In this document: piece after piece, positions 51,817-61,144 of the stretch
Position numbering within the stretch: the stretch's first letter is position 1
Layout of the letters: each line of letters opens with the position of its first letter
Assembly: GCA_905215035.1 (NCBI GenBank)
Contig: CAJMOJ010000004.1
Coordinates: 1-63,096, forward strand
Source: an uncultured bacterium
Lineage (GTDB): Bacteria > Actinomycetota > Coriobacteriia > Coriobacteriales > Eggerthellaceae
Direction: 5' to 3'
Length of the DNA stretch: 63,096 nt
Position numbers and translations under genes: made by a program
Notes under the pieces: generated by a model
Seen by the model: the letters and a program-made list of their open reading frames with translations, nothing else
Database searches by the model: none
Told to the model about the DNA's origin: nothing

Positions 51817-53092
51817 GAATGTTCGTGCTATCGATCCTCAGGTTGGTCGAGATGAGGTCTGCGATATTCTTGTTGTCGATGGAGTAATTTACGATATTGC
51901 CCCATCGCTTGAATGTGAAGATGCAGTTGTACTTGATCGCACCGGTCACATTGCCGTTCCTGGTCTTGTGGACATACATGTTCATCTTCGTGATCCAGGG
52001 TATGAGTACAAGGAGACTATTGAAACAGGTACGCGTGCTGCTGCGCATGGCGGCTTTACTGATATCTGCTCAATGCCTAATACTGATCCTGTAACCGATA
52101 CCGGTGTTGTTATAGATTACGTAAAAGAAGCTGCTCGTCGAGCGGGATATTGCAATGTTCATCCTTCTGGTGCATGCACAAAGGGACTTAAGGGTGAGTC
52201 GCTTTCCGAGATGGGGGATATGGTCGCTCATGGTGCCGTTGCTTTTACTGATGATGGACGCGGGGTCCAAGATTCTGGCATGATGCGCCGGGTTATGGAT
52301 TATGCCAAGATGTTTGACAAAGTGGTTATGAGTCATTGTCAGGATGAATCACTGGTGGGTCCTGGTCAGGTAAATGAAGGGCCTGTTTCTACTAAGTTAG
52401 GTCTTGCTGGATGGCCTGGTGCTGGTGAAGAACTTCAAATTCAACGCGATATATCCCTATCTGAATTGACGGGGTGTCCTATCCATATTCAACATGTGAC
52501 AACAGCACGGGGAGCTGAGCTGATCAAGGATGGCAAAGCACGTGGTATTGCGGTTACTGCTGAGGTGACTCCTCATCATTTGGTTTTGACCGATCAAGAT
52601 CTTGTAAATACCTATGACACCAATTTAAAAATGAACCCTCCCTTACGGAGCAAAGAAGACACAAAAGCTCTTTTACAAGCGCTACAAGATGGAACCATCG
52701 ACTGTATTGTGACTGATCATGCCCCTCATGCAGCTCATGAGAAAGATCGTGAATTTGAACTTGCCCCTTTTGGCATGACAGGAATTGAAACATCATTGGG
52801 TGTTGTTTTAACACATGTCGTTTTACCGGGGTATATTGATTACAATCGCATGGTTGAAGTAATGGCGGTTAATCCGCGTTCTATTTTGCGTTTAGCGCCT
52901 GTTACTCTTGCTCAAGAATCTCCTGCAAGCATTACTATATTTAACCCAGAGGAAACCTGGACAGTCACTGCAGACGATATGCTTTCTAAGTCTAAAAATT
53001 CCGGCTTTTTAGGTGCAACACTAAAGGGCCGTGCAACTGATGTAATTCGTGACGGCGTACTTACCATGAAAGAAGGTCTTGTCATTGACTAA
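51800..53092 (+). CDS. pyrC: Dihydroorotase (class I)
   Basis: Zinc amidohydrolase closing carbamoyl aspartate to dihydroorotate. The metal motif DIHVHLRDPGYEYKETIETG, the IHIQHVTTARG segment, TAEVTPHHL and the late CIVTDHAPHA are all present. Starting at ATG 51800 inside pyrB gives 430 residues, typical of class I enzymes. carA starts within its last codons. Confidence 0.95.
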   Translation: MKILIKNVRAIDPQVGRDEVCDILVVDGVIYDIAPSLECEDAVVLDRTGHIAVPGLVDIHVHLRDPGYEYKETIETGTRAAAHGGFTDICSMPNTDPVTDTGVVIDYVKEAARRAGYCNVHPSGACTKGLKGESLSEMGDMVAHGAVAFTDDGRGVQDSGMMRRVMDYAKMFDKVVMSHCQDESLVGPGQVNEGPVSTKLGLAGWPGAGEELQIQRDISLSELTGCPIHIQHVTTARGAELIKDGKARGIAVTAEVTPHHLVLTDQDLVNTYDTNLKMNPPLRSKEDTKALLQALQDGTIDCIVTDHAPHAAHEKDREFELAPFGMTGIETSLGVVLTHVVLPGYIDYNRMVEVMAVNPRSILRLAPVTLAQESPASITIFNPEETWTVTADDMLSKSKNSGFLGATLKGRATDVIRDGVLTMKEGLVID

Positions 53093-54422
53093 CAGCTCAC
53101 TACTTGCGAATACTTCACGAGGAATTAGACCTGAAGCAAAGCTTGTGCTTGAGGATGGAAGCGTTTTTACTGGCGAGTCCTGTGGAGCGCTCGGTGAAGT
53201 ATTTGGTGAGGTTTGTTTTAATACTTCCCTCGAAGGATATCTTGAAGTTATTTCTGACCCGTCTTATGCGGGTCAGATTATTGTTATGACCTATCCTCAG
53301 ATTGGAAATTATGGGGTTAATCCCGATGATACCCAATCAAGAGAACCGGCACTTCGCGGTTTGATTGTTCGTGATATGTGCTATACGCCTTCCAATTGGC
53401 GAAGCACTCAATCGCTTCCTGACTATCTTGAACAGCATGGCATTGTGGCAGTATCAGGTATTGATACGCGTACGCTTACTACTCATATACGTGATAACGG
53501 TGCCATGCGTGCCATCATTTCTACGGTTGATCTCGATGATAATTCGCTTCTTAAGAAGGTGCGCGAGTCTCAAGAGCTGGTAGGTATGAATTACGTTGAA
53601 ACAGTATCTGATACTGAAATTCATTCGTATAACACACTACCTGTATCGCAGGAATTTGCTATAGCGGCTCCTCGGCCCTCAAAGTATCATGTGGTTGCTT
53701 ATGACTGTGGGGTAAAAGAAGCAATCCTGCAAGGTCTGATTCGTGTTGGTTGTGAGCTAACTGTTGTTCCTTGGGATACTCCTGCTAACGAGATTCTTGC
53801 GCTCAATCCTGATGGTGTCTTTTTATCAAATGGTCCTGGTGACCCTGATGCTGTTGAGGCAACGTATCGTGCAGTACAAGATTTGATTGGTGTCGTGCCA
53901 CTGTTTGGAATTTGTTTAGGTCATCAAATGATCTCATTGGCAAGTGGTGCGAAAATGGAGAAGTTGAAGTTTGGGCACCGAGGCGGCAATCAGCCTGTGA
54001 TGAACTTGCTTACCCGTCGTGTTGAGATCACGGCTCAAAACCATGGATTTGGATTGCTCTTTGATTCACTCGGTCCTTTGATTCCTGAATTATCAGGGGA
54101 AGAAGATACCCATCGTCAAGATTTGCGTTATTGGGTTGAACAACATATTGCTCCTGTAGTTCAAAACGAACGGTATGGACGCATTCAGCTTACCCATGTC
54201 AATCTTAACGATGGGACAGCTGAGGGTATTGCATTTTTAGACCAACCAGTATTTTCAGTGCAGTATCATCCTGAGGCGGCGCCAGGTCCAACAGATGCCC
54301 ATTATTTGTTCAGCGCATTTACTCGTCTTATGGATGGTCGTGATGATTATCTAGACATTGATATTGCAACCGATCGATTGGCTGGCTGGATGTTTGGTCA
54401 GCAGGAGGAAGCTCATGCCTAA
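53085..54422 (+). CDS. carA: Carbamoyl-phosphate synthase small subunit with an insertion
   Basis: Glutaminase subunit. The N-terminal CPSase domain is standard (LEDGSVFTGESCGALG, FNTSLEGYLEVISDPSYAGQI). The class I glutaminase has GVFLSNGPGDP, FGICLGHQMISLASGA with the nucleophile Cys, and QYHPEAAPGP with the His-Glu pair. Between the conserved NHGF and THVNLNDGT there are about 40 extra residues, and a tail of about 30 follows, so the protein is near 445 residues rather than about 380. The start is probably TTG at 53085, 8 bases after AGAAGG; TTG at 53079 is the alternative. Confidence 0.92.
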   Translation: MTNSSLLANTSRGIRPEAKLVLEDGSVFTGESCGALGEVFGEVCFNTSLEGYLEVISDPSYAGQIIVMTYPQIGNYGVNPDDTQSREPALRGLIVRDMCYTPSNWRSTQSLPDYLEQHGIVAVSGIDTRTLTTHIRDNGAMRAIISTVDLDDNSLLKKVRESQELVGMNYVETVSDTEIHSYNTLPVSQEFAIAAPRPSKYHVVAYDCGVKEAILQGLIRVGCELTVVPWDTPANEILALNPDGVFLSNGPGDPDAVEATYRAVQDLIGVVPLFGICLGHQMISLASGAKMEKLKFGHRGGNQPVMNLLTRRVEITAQNHGFGLLFDSLGPLIPELSGEEDTHRQDLRYWVEQHIAPVVQNERYGRIQLTHVNLNDGTAEGIAFLDQPVFSVQYHPEAAPGPTDAHYLFSAFTRLMDGRDDYLDIDIATDRLAGWMFGQQEEAHA

Positions 54423-57400
54423 GCGTGAAGATATACATCGAATTTTAGTCATTGGCTCAGGTCCTATTGTTATTGGCCAAGCATGCGAATTTGACTATTC
54501 AGGTGCTCAAGCATGTAAGGTTTTAAAGGAGGACGGGTATGAGGTAATTCTAGTCAACTCAAACCCAGCCACTATTATGACTGATCCTCAGCTAGCTGAT
54601 AGAACATATGTTGAGCCTATCACTGCTGAGTTTGTAGAAAAGGTTATTGCAAAAGAGCGTCCTGATGCATTGCTCCCAACATTGGGTGGACAAACAGGAC
54701 TTAACACGGCAGTTGAGTTAGCAAAAAAGGGCGTCCTTGAAAAATATAACGTTGAGATGATTGGTTGTGATCTTGCTGCTATCGAGCGGGGAGAAGACCG
54801 CAAGCAATTCAACGATGCTATGGCTGAATTGGGCCTTGAAGTTGCTCAATCAGGATACGCCTATACGGTTGAGGATGCGCTGAATTTAGCTGATGAGCTT
54901 GGTTATCCTTTGGTTATTCGTCCATCGTTTACCTTGGGCGGCGCTGGTGGTGGCATTGCGCATGATCGCGAAGAGCTTGTTGCTATTGTTTCGCAAGGTA
55001 TTGAATTATCTCCTGTGTCTGAGGTTTTGGTTGAAGAGTCCATTGAAGGATGGAAAGAGTATGAGATGGAGGTCATACGCGATAAAGCGGGAAATGGCAT
55101 CATCATTTGCTCAATTGAAAACCTCGACCCTATGGGAGTTCATACAGGGGATTCAATTACGGTTGCTCCTGCCCAAACGCTTTCTGATGTTGAATATCAG
55201 CGTATGCGTGTAGCTAGTCTTGCAATCCTGGAAAAAATTGGTGTTGAGACGGGTGGATCAAATGTTCAATTTGCGTTGAATCCTGAGAATGGACGACTCA
55301 TCGTCATTGAAATGAATCCGCGCGTTTCTCGTTCCTCAGCGCTTGCTTCTAAGGCTACGGGATTTCCTATTGCAAAAGCAGCAGCCAAGTTAGCAGTTGG
55401 TTATACGCTTGATGAAATTACCAATGATATTACCAAAAAAACACCTGCTTGTTTTGAACCCACTATTGATTATTGTGTAGTCAAAGTACCGCGCTTTGCG
55501 TTTGAGAAATTCAAGGGTACTGACACCACGCTTTCAACACGTATGAAAGCGGTTGGTGAAATCATGGCGATCGGCCGCACGTTTGAAGAAGCATTAGGTA
55601 AAGCAATGCGCTCTCTTGAGAACGGACGTGCAGGATTAGGTGCCGACGGAAAAGATGAATTTGACCTTACTTCATTCGATGAATATGTCTCACTTCCAAC
55701 TGAGGATCGCATTTTCTTCATTGCTGAAGCGCTTCGTCGAGGATGGAGTATTGATGAGGTATTTGAGGCGTCTAAGATTGACCCGTGGTTTTTGTCGCGC
55801 ATTGCTGATATGGTTGCCGTGCAAGAGGCGTTGCGGGGACGCTCGCTTGATTCGTTGAATGCCGATGATATGTGGGTTGCAAAGCAATACGGTTTGTCAG
55901 ATATTCAGATCGCTTATTTAACCCATTCAAGTGAAAAAGAAGTACGTGCTTATCGCAAAGCACTTGGTGTGGTTCCGGTATTTAAAACGGTTGATACGTG
56001 TGCGGCAGAGTTTGAGTCGCTGACAGAATACCACTATAAAACTTACGAAAAAGGTGCGTCTGAAATTACTCCATCGTCAAAGAAAAAGGCGATGATTCTT
56101 GGAGCAGGACCTAATCGTATTGGACAGGGTATCGAATTTGACTATTGCTGCGTTCATGCTTGTTATGCGCTTCATGATATGGGCTATGAGACCATTATGG
56201 TGAATTGCAATCCTGAAACCGTCTCGACTGACTACGACACATCTGACAAGTTGTATTTCGAGCCCCTAACGTATGAGGATGTTATGGACATTATCGACGT
56301 TGAGGCACCCGATGGGGTAGTAGTAACCCTTGGTGGACAAACACCGCTTAAGCTTGCTCGTCCGCTTGAACAAGCCGGCGTTCATATTATGGGAACAAAA
56401 CCGGAGTCAATTGATCTTGCAGAGGACCGTGATCGCTTTGCAGCCATCTTGGATGAACTGCATATCACCTATCCTGCAGCAGGTATGGCATCATCTTTTG
56501 AAGAGGCCTGTCAAGTTGCTGATCGTATTGGTTTTCCGCTCTTAGTTCGTCCCTCGTATGTATTGGGTGGCCGCGGCATGGTTATAGCCTATGATGCGCA
56601 TTATCTTGAACGTTATATGTCTGAAGCGGCACGCATTACACCAGATCACCCCGTGTATTTAGATCGTTTCTTAGAGGGAGCTATCGAATGCGATGTTGAT
56701 GCATTGTGCGATGGGGAGACGGTGTATGTAGGAGGAATTCTTGAGCATATTGAAGAGGCGGGTGTCCATTCAGGGGACTCGGCTTGTTGTATTCCTCCTT
56801 TTACGCTTTCAGAATCGCAAATGACACGTTTGCGCACCATCACGCGTGAACTTGCGTTGCGTCTTGGTGTTGTTGGCTTAATCAATATCCAGTTCGCAAT
56901 TAAAGATGCGGTTATCTATGTTATTGAGGCTAATCCTCGTGCCAGCCGTACCGTTCCTTTTGTATCAAAGGCTACAGGTGTACCTTTGGCTAAGCTTGCA
57001 GCGCGTATTATGGCAGGACAGTATATTGCTGACTTTAATCTTCCGAGTGATGAGCGTCGCCAACAACATTATTGTGTTAAAGAAGCAGTAATGCCTTTTG
57101 GTCGTTTCCCGGGTGCAAGTGTTGTTTTAGGTCCGGAGATGAAGTCAACTGGCGAGGTTATGGGTATTGCACATAACTTTCCATCAGCTTATGCAAAAAC
57201 GCAGTGTGCAGCTTCAATGGAACTTCCTGTTTCTGGTACCTGCTTTGTGTCTGTTTGCGATCGTGATAAACGCGCTATCGTTCCCTTGGTTCGTGATCTG
57301 CATCGTCTTGGATTTGCTATTGTTGCCACTAAGGGAACTGCACAAACACTTGAAGCAGCAAATATTCCTACAACGACTGTTCGTCGTATGGGCGAAGAAG

Positions 57401-57633
57401 CACCTAATATCGGTACAATGATTATGAATGGCGAAATTGATTTAATGATTAATACGCCATTTGGGCAAGAGACACGTTCTGATGGATATCATCTTCGTAC
57501 AATGGCAGTACGACAAAATCTTTGCTATGTTACTACGCTTGCAGGAGCACAAGCATTCGTGTCAGCCATCGAAACGATTCGTGAATCTGAGTTGCCAGTT
57601 ATCGCATTGCAGGATTTGGATCAGTACGAATAA
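54415..57633 (+). CDS. carB: Carbamoyl-phosphate synthase large subunit
   Basis: Two homologous ATP-grasp halves make carbamoyl phosphate from bicarbonate, ammonia and ATP. Both halves are clear: ILVIGSGPIVIGQACEFDYSG with RPSFTLGGAGGG, and MILGAGPNRIGQGIEFDYCCV with RPSYVLGGRGM. The C-terminal MGS-like allosteric domain has LGFAIVATKGTAQTL and NTPFGQETRSDGY. ATG at 54415 has GGAGGAA 5 bases upstream and overlaps the carA stop by 8 bases. 1072 residues is standard. Confidence 0.97.
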   Translation: MPKREDIHRILVIGSGPIVIGQACEFDYSGAQACKVLKEDGYEVILVNSNPATIMTDPQLADRTYVEPITAEFVEKVIAKERPDALLPTLGGQTGLNTAVELAKKGVLEKYNVEMIGCDLAAIERGEDRKQFNDAMAELGLEVAQSGYAYTVEDALNLADELGYPLVIRPSFTLGGAGGGIAHDREELVAIVSQGIELSPVSEVLVEESIEGWKEYEMEVIRDKAGNGIIICSIENLDPMGVHTGDSITVAPAQTLSDVEYQRMRVASLAILEKIGVETGGSNVQFALNPENGRLIVIEMNPRVSRSSALASKATGFPIAKAAAKLAVGYTLDEITNDITKKTPACFEPTIDYCVVKVPRFAFEKFKGTDTTLSTRMKAVGEIMAIGRTFEEALGKAMRSLENGRAGLGADGKDEFDLTSFDEYVSLPTEDRIFFIAEALRRGWSIDEVFEASKIDPWFLSRIADMVAVQEALRGRSLDSLNADDMWVAKQYGLSDIQIAYLTHSSEKEVRAYRKALGVVPVFKTVDTCAAEFESLTEYHYKTYEKGASEITPSSKKKAMILGAGPNRIGQGIEFDYCCVHACYALHDMGYETIMVNCNPETVSTDYDTSDKLYFEPLTYEDVMDIIDVEAPDGVVVTLGGQTPLKLARPLEQAGVHIMGTKPESIDLAEDRDRFAAILDELHITYPAAGMASSFEEACQVADRIGFPLLVRPSYVLGGRGMVIAYDAHYLERYMSEAARITPDHPVYLDRFLEGAIECDVDALCDGETVYVGGILEHIEEAGVHSGDSACCIPPFTLSESQMTRLRTITRELALRLGVVGLINIQFAIKDAVIYVIEANPRASRTVPFVSKATGVPLAKLAARIMAGQYIADFNLPSDERRQQHYCVKEAVMPFGRFPGASVVLGPEMKSTGEVMGIAHNFPSAYAKTQCAASMELPVSGTCFVSVCDRDKRAIVPLVRDLHRLGFAIVATKGTAQTLEAANIPTTTVRRMGEEAPNIGTMIMNGEIDLMINTPFGQETRSDGYHLRTMAVRQNLCYVTTLAGAQAFVSAIETIRESELPVIALQDLDQYE

Positions 57634-57694
57634 CACTTATACGCTAAACTAACGTGTTAGTAATATGAGACTCTTTAGTTAGAGAGTGATTGTG

Positions 57695-58501
57695 ATGTGC
57701 AGAAATGCTTCACGCGAGTGCGTCTTAGAGCGTAGTGGTGTTATTGCTAATAACGAGCTTCTGACTGATGCGCTTGCTTTGTTGTATGTAACTATTCCTG
57801 ACATTGCTCAAGTTATGAGACCAGGTCAATTTGTCCACCTTGCGATACCCGGCCTAGAAGCACACATGCTGCGTCGTCCTTTTTCGGTCATGAGCGTTGA
57901 TCCTGACAAGGAAGAACTCGTTATTTTGTACCAGTCAGTTGGTAGTGTTTCGAGTTTTATGCGAACACTTACAAAAGGTGACACAGTTAATCTGTTAGGT
58001 CCTATAGGGAAAAGTTGGGATGAGACCTATGAGAGCATTCCGACTCAAGCGCTTCTTGTTGGTGGTGGTGTTGGAGCTGCGCCTTTGTTTATGCTGGCTG
58101 AAATGTTTACCGAGCAAAAAGTAGCGTTTGATACGGTATTAGGTGCTAAAGACAAAGAAGGTCTTGTTTGTCTTCCGCATTATACAAATCTAGTATCTCG
58201 TGAACCCTTATGTACCACAGACGATGGATCTTATGGTATTGCCGGTTTTACGACTCAAGCTGTTGAGATGCTTCTGGCTTCTAAATCATATGATTATGTT
58301 GCATGTTGTGGTCCAGAGCCGATGATGAAAGCGGTATCTGCGCTTACGTTTGCTAAAGGGATTCCTACGTTTGTTTCACTGGAACGTCGTATGGCCTGTG
58401 GTGTAGGCGCTTGCCTGTCATGTGTTGTAGATACGGTATCAGGAAAGCGTAGGGCATGTATTGACGGACCTATCTTTGATGCTGCGGAGGTGAGCTGGTA
58501 A
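57695..58501 (+). CDS. pyrK: Dihydroorotate dehydrogenase B electron transfer subunit
   Basis: Flavin and [2Fe-2S] subunit that passes electrons from PyrD to NAD. The FAD motif is MLRRPFSVMSVD near residue 62, the NAD-binding part has LLVGGGVGAAPLF, and the cluster ligands are CGVGACLSC followed by a fourth Cys 12 residues later. ATG at 57695 (or GTG at 57692) follows AGAGAG; earlier GTG at 57686 is less likely. It pairs with pyrD, whose ATG overlaps its stop by one base. The 50-base gap after carB holds a small palindrome ACTAAC/GTTAGT. Confidence 0.92.
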   Translation: MCRNASRECVLERSGVIANNELLTDALALLYVTIPDIAQVMRPGQFVHLAIPGLEAHMLRRPFSVMSVDPDKEELVILYQSVGSVSSFMRTLTKGDTVNLLGPIGKSWDETYESIPTQALLVGGGVGAAPLFMLAEMFTEQKVAFDTVLGAKDKEGLVCLPHYTNLVSREPLCTTDDGSYGIAGFTTQAVEMLLASKSYDYVACCGPEPMMKAVSALTFAKGIPTFVSLERRMACGVGACLSCVVDTVSGKRRACIDGPIFDAAEVSW

Positions 58502-59415
58502 TGAGCGTTTCTATGAAGGTAGACCTTGCAGGATTATCTATGAAAAATCCGGTAACCGTTGCATCAGGCACGTTTGCTTCAGGACGTGAATATTCTGATT
58601 TTGTTGATATTTCTCAGTTGGGCGCGCTTACCACTAAAGGTGTATCGGAGTTTGGATGGGAAGGTAACCCTTCACCACGTATTGCTGAAACAGCTTCAGG
58701 TATGCTCAATTCTATCGGTTTGCAAAATCCTGGCGTTCAGGCGTTTATAGCAAAAGATTTGGCATGGCTTGCCAACCAAGAAGTACCTGTTATTGTAAAT
58801 ATTTCTGGTCATTCGATCGCGGAGTACTGTGCGGTTATAGATGCGCTTGAAACATCTTCTGTTCCTGCAGCATACGAGCTTAATATTTCTTGTCCTAATG
58901 TTGATCAAGGTGGTTTAACGTTTGGAACAGATCCTGCTATGGTTGAGGAAGTCGTTTCTGCATGTCGCATTCGTACCGACAAAACAATGCTCGTAAAACT
59001 TACCCCCAATGTTACTGATATTGCTGAAATTGCACGTGCTGCAGAAGCAGCGGGTGCCGATGGCCTGTCTTTAATAAATACTGTGTTGGGCATGGCAATT
59101 GATCCCTACACGCGCAAACCCTTACTTGCACGTGTTGTGGGAGGGTTGTCTGGTCCGGCTATTAAGCCTGTTGCGTTGCGTTGTGTATGGCAATGTTCGC
59201 GAGCGGTCTCAATTCCTATTTTAGGTATGGGTGGTATTAGTAATGGATTAGATGCTATTGAGTTTATGCTCGCAGGAGCAACAGCAGTAGCGGTCGGTGC
59301 GGCAAATTTTGTTAACCCTTCTGCCACCATTACGGTAATTAATGAGATGCGCAACTATTGCGAAGAGCAAGGAGTTAGCGATATTACTGAATTGATAGGA
59401 GCGCTACAATGCTAG
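58501..59415 (+). CDS. pyrD: Dihydroorotate dehydrogenase B catalytic subunit
   Basis: FMN barrel of class 1B. Signature segments: MKNPVTVASGTFASGREYSDFVD (key VASGTF), GLQNPGVQAFI, YELNISCPNVDQGG with the catalytic Cys, and ILGMGGISNGLDAIEFMLAGA for FMN phosphate. 304 residues suits the 1B type that works with PyrK. Coupled by overlaps to pyrK and pyrF. Confidence 0.96.
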   Translation: MSVSMKVDLAGLSMKNPVTVASGTFASGREYSDFVDISQLGALTTKGVSEFGWEGNPSPRIAETASGMLNSIGLQNPGVQAFIAKDLAWLANQEVPVIVNISGHSIAEYCAVIDALETSSVPAAYELNISCPNVDQGGLTFGTDPAMVEEVVSACRIRTDKTMLVKLTPNVTDIAEIARAAEAAGADGLSLINTVLGMAIDPYTRKPLLARVVGGLSGPAIKPVALRCVWQCSRAVSIPILGMGGISNGLDAIEFMLAGATAVAVGAANFVNPSATITVINEMRNYCEEQGVSDITELIGALQC

Positions 59416-60122
59416 ATTTTGCCTCAATTCCTGAGTCTGAGCGTATTATTGTTGCACTTGATTGCGATGAGCGTCGAGCACGAGAACTTGCTGATCAATT
59501 GGCTGGAAGAGCAACGTGGCTCAAAATTGGAATGACATTATTTTATCAAGCAGGACCCTCGATCGTTGCCAACCTCAAAGATTTAGGATTCAAGGTATTT
59601 GTTGATCTAAAATTGCATGATATTCCTCATCAAGTTAAAGGAGCCGCACAAGCAGTTGCGCTCTCTGGAGCAGACATGATCACCATGCATAGCTGCGGCG
59701 GAGTTGATATGATGCGAGCAGCGCTTGAGGGAATTGCTGAGTTGGAGCTTCAAACCAATCCTATTACGCTTGGTATTACGGTTTTGACATCTATGTCGCA
59801 AGACGATCTTACTTCTATTGGGGTAGAGCGTCCTATGGCTGAACAAGTTGAATCACTTGCCCTACTCGCACAAAAGGCAGGTCTTGATGGGGTAGTGGCT
59901 TCTCCGCAGGAGGCCGAGACATTACGCGTACTTTTGGGTGCTCATGCAGCTATTGTTACTCCAGGGGTTCGTCCTGTTGGGGCAGCATTGGGGGATCAAA
60001 CACGTGTTGCTACTCCACGAAAAGCCTTTGATGCCGGTGCATCGCATCTTGTTATTGGCAGGCCAATTACAGAAGCAGATGTTCCTGCAGAGGCATTTGA
60101 TGCAATTGTGAAAGGATTATAA
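59409..60122 (+). CDS. pyrF: Orotidine 5'-phosphate decarboxylase
   Basis: Last step of UMP synthesis. The catalytic tetrad motif FVDLKLHDIPHQV is intact, with LDCDERRARELADQL at the N-terminus and the phosphate-binding VTPGVRPVGAALGDQ near the C-terminus. 237 residues is typical of the bacterial family. It overlaps pyrD by 7 bases and is followed after 2 bases by the OPRT-like gene. Confidence 0.96.
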   Translation: MLDFASIPESERIIVALDCDERRARELADQLAGRATWLKIGMTLFYQAGPSIVANLKDLGFKVFVDLKLHDIPHQVKGAAQAVALSGADMITMHSCGGVDMMRAALEGIAELELQTNPITLGITVLTSMSQDDLTSIGVERPMAEQVESLALLAQKAGLDGVVASPQEAETLRVLLGAHAAIVTPGVRPVGAALGDQTRVATPRKAFDAGASHLVIGRPITEADVPAEAFDAIVKGL

Positions 60123-60124
60123 CT

Positions 60125-60601
60125 ATGGAGTTATCTGAATTAAAAGAAACGCTTGAAAAATGTGGCGCTCTTGAACAAAACAGTGCCAAATCTGATGGTG
60201 AGCTCAAAGTTGAAATTGACCGACTGTTAGAGGATCCCATCATTACTAATTCTGTTGTGGTTGACAATCTTCATCTTTTGCCGCGCGATGTTCGTCCTCA
60301 AGCAATTTTGAGTGATGCTGACGATAGGTTATATGGATTCGCAAGTGCCACTGCTGCATGGGCGCGTTTTTATTATGCGGATAAAACAGAAGAGTCTTAT
60401 GTTTTAAACCACGGGTTTTCATTAGCCAAAAAAACAAAGGTTTTGATTACGGTATCAGTTTTGGATGACATACAAAAAATCAATGATCTTATCACCTTGG
60501 CACAACGTTACGAATGTGAAGTAATTGGTGTAATGTGCCTTCAATCTAAAATTAGTCTTGACTTGATGAATTCCCCGCTCTTCGCGTTATTGCATGACTA
60601 A
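60125..60601 (+). CDS. Degenerate orotate phosphoribosyltransferase (PyrE)-like protein
   Basis: 158 residues at the position where pyrE usually ends this operon. The backbone aligns with PyrE throughout: LKETLEKCGAL at the start, LLEDP, then LNHGFSLAKKTKVLITVSVL and the C-terminal EVIGVMCLQ, which match the RGFEI, KVIIAED and EVVGIA segments of true enzymes. Functional parts are gone: the orotate/PRPP loop HFLLSSGxHS reads NSAKSDGEL, and the PRPP motif EDVxTTGxS reads TVSVLDDIQ. No catalytic Lys loop is recognisable. The reading frame is intact and tightly spaced after pyrF, so it is likely expressed. I infer a pseudoenzyme or a protein with a new role. Confidence 0.65.
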   Translation: MELSELKETLEKCGALEQNSAKSDGELKVEIDRLLEDPIITNSVVVDNLHLLPRDVRPQAILSDADDRLYGFASATAAWARFYYADKTEESYVLNHGFSLAKKTKVLITVSVLDDIQKINDLITLAQRYECEVIGVMCLQSKISLDLMNSPLFALLHD

Positions 60602-60829
60602 TTTTTCCTTTTTCAAATACCTATTGAAGAAAATAACAAAAAATTTGTGATAGCGAGAAAGTCCACATATCTGTAATATCTATAAATGCTGATAAATCTT
60701 ATCTTTTAATCTGATATGTCATTTTTTGGCGTATTATAGCTCCATAGAAAACATTTTTCCGCTTGGTTAAGATAAACAAAACTTTATAGGACATTTGTGC
60801 CCATAAACACCAAGCAAAGGAGAAAACTA

Positions 60830-61144
60830 ATGGCCGTTCCTGAATTGACTCCAGAAGAGCGCCAAGCTGCCCTGGAGAAAGCCAAGGCCGCTCGAGCCAA
60901 AAGAGCTGAAGTACGAGAGGCTCTAAAAGAAGGAAAGATGACGTTAGCTGAAGTCCTTGATATGAAGGATGATCCTGTGGTAGGAAGAATGCGAGTTTCT
61001 GCATTAATTGAGACACTTCCTGGATATGGTAAATCCAAGGTTGAAAAAGTTATGAAAGAGCTCAAGATTGCAGAGTCTCGAAGACTTAAAGGATTGGGTG
61101 CTCGACAAGTTGCAGCACTTTTGGAACGATTGGGTAACGCATAG
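60830..61144 (+). CDS. mihF: Actinobacterial integration host factor (mIHF)
   Basis: Small basic nucleoid protein of 104 residues. Features of the mIHF family are all present: ELTPEERQAALEKAKAARAKRAEV, LKEGKMTLAEVLDM, VVGRMRVSALIETLPGYGKSKVEKVM with the helix-two turn-helix part, and RRLKGLGARQVAALLE. AAAGGAG at 60816-60822 precedes the ATG at 60830. It overlaps gmk by one base, the typical actinobacterial mihF-gmk-rpoZ order. About 230 bases of AT-rich spacer precede it with a TATTAT-like -10 near 60731 but no clear -35. Confidence 0.93.
   Translation: MAVPELTPEERQAALEKAKAARAKRAEVREALKEGKMTLAEVLDMKDDPVVGRMRVSALIETLPGYGKSKVEKVMKELKIAESRRLKGLGARQVAALLERLGNA

Noticed and set aside
60797..60829. 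Upstream GTG start for mIHF
   Set aside because: The extra residues would be encoded by the Shine-Dalgarno region itself; AAAGGAG is well placed for the ATG at 60830.
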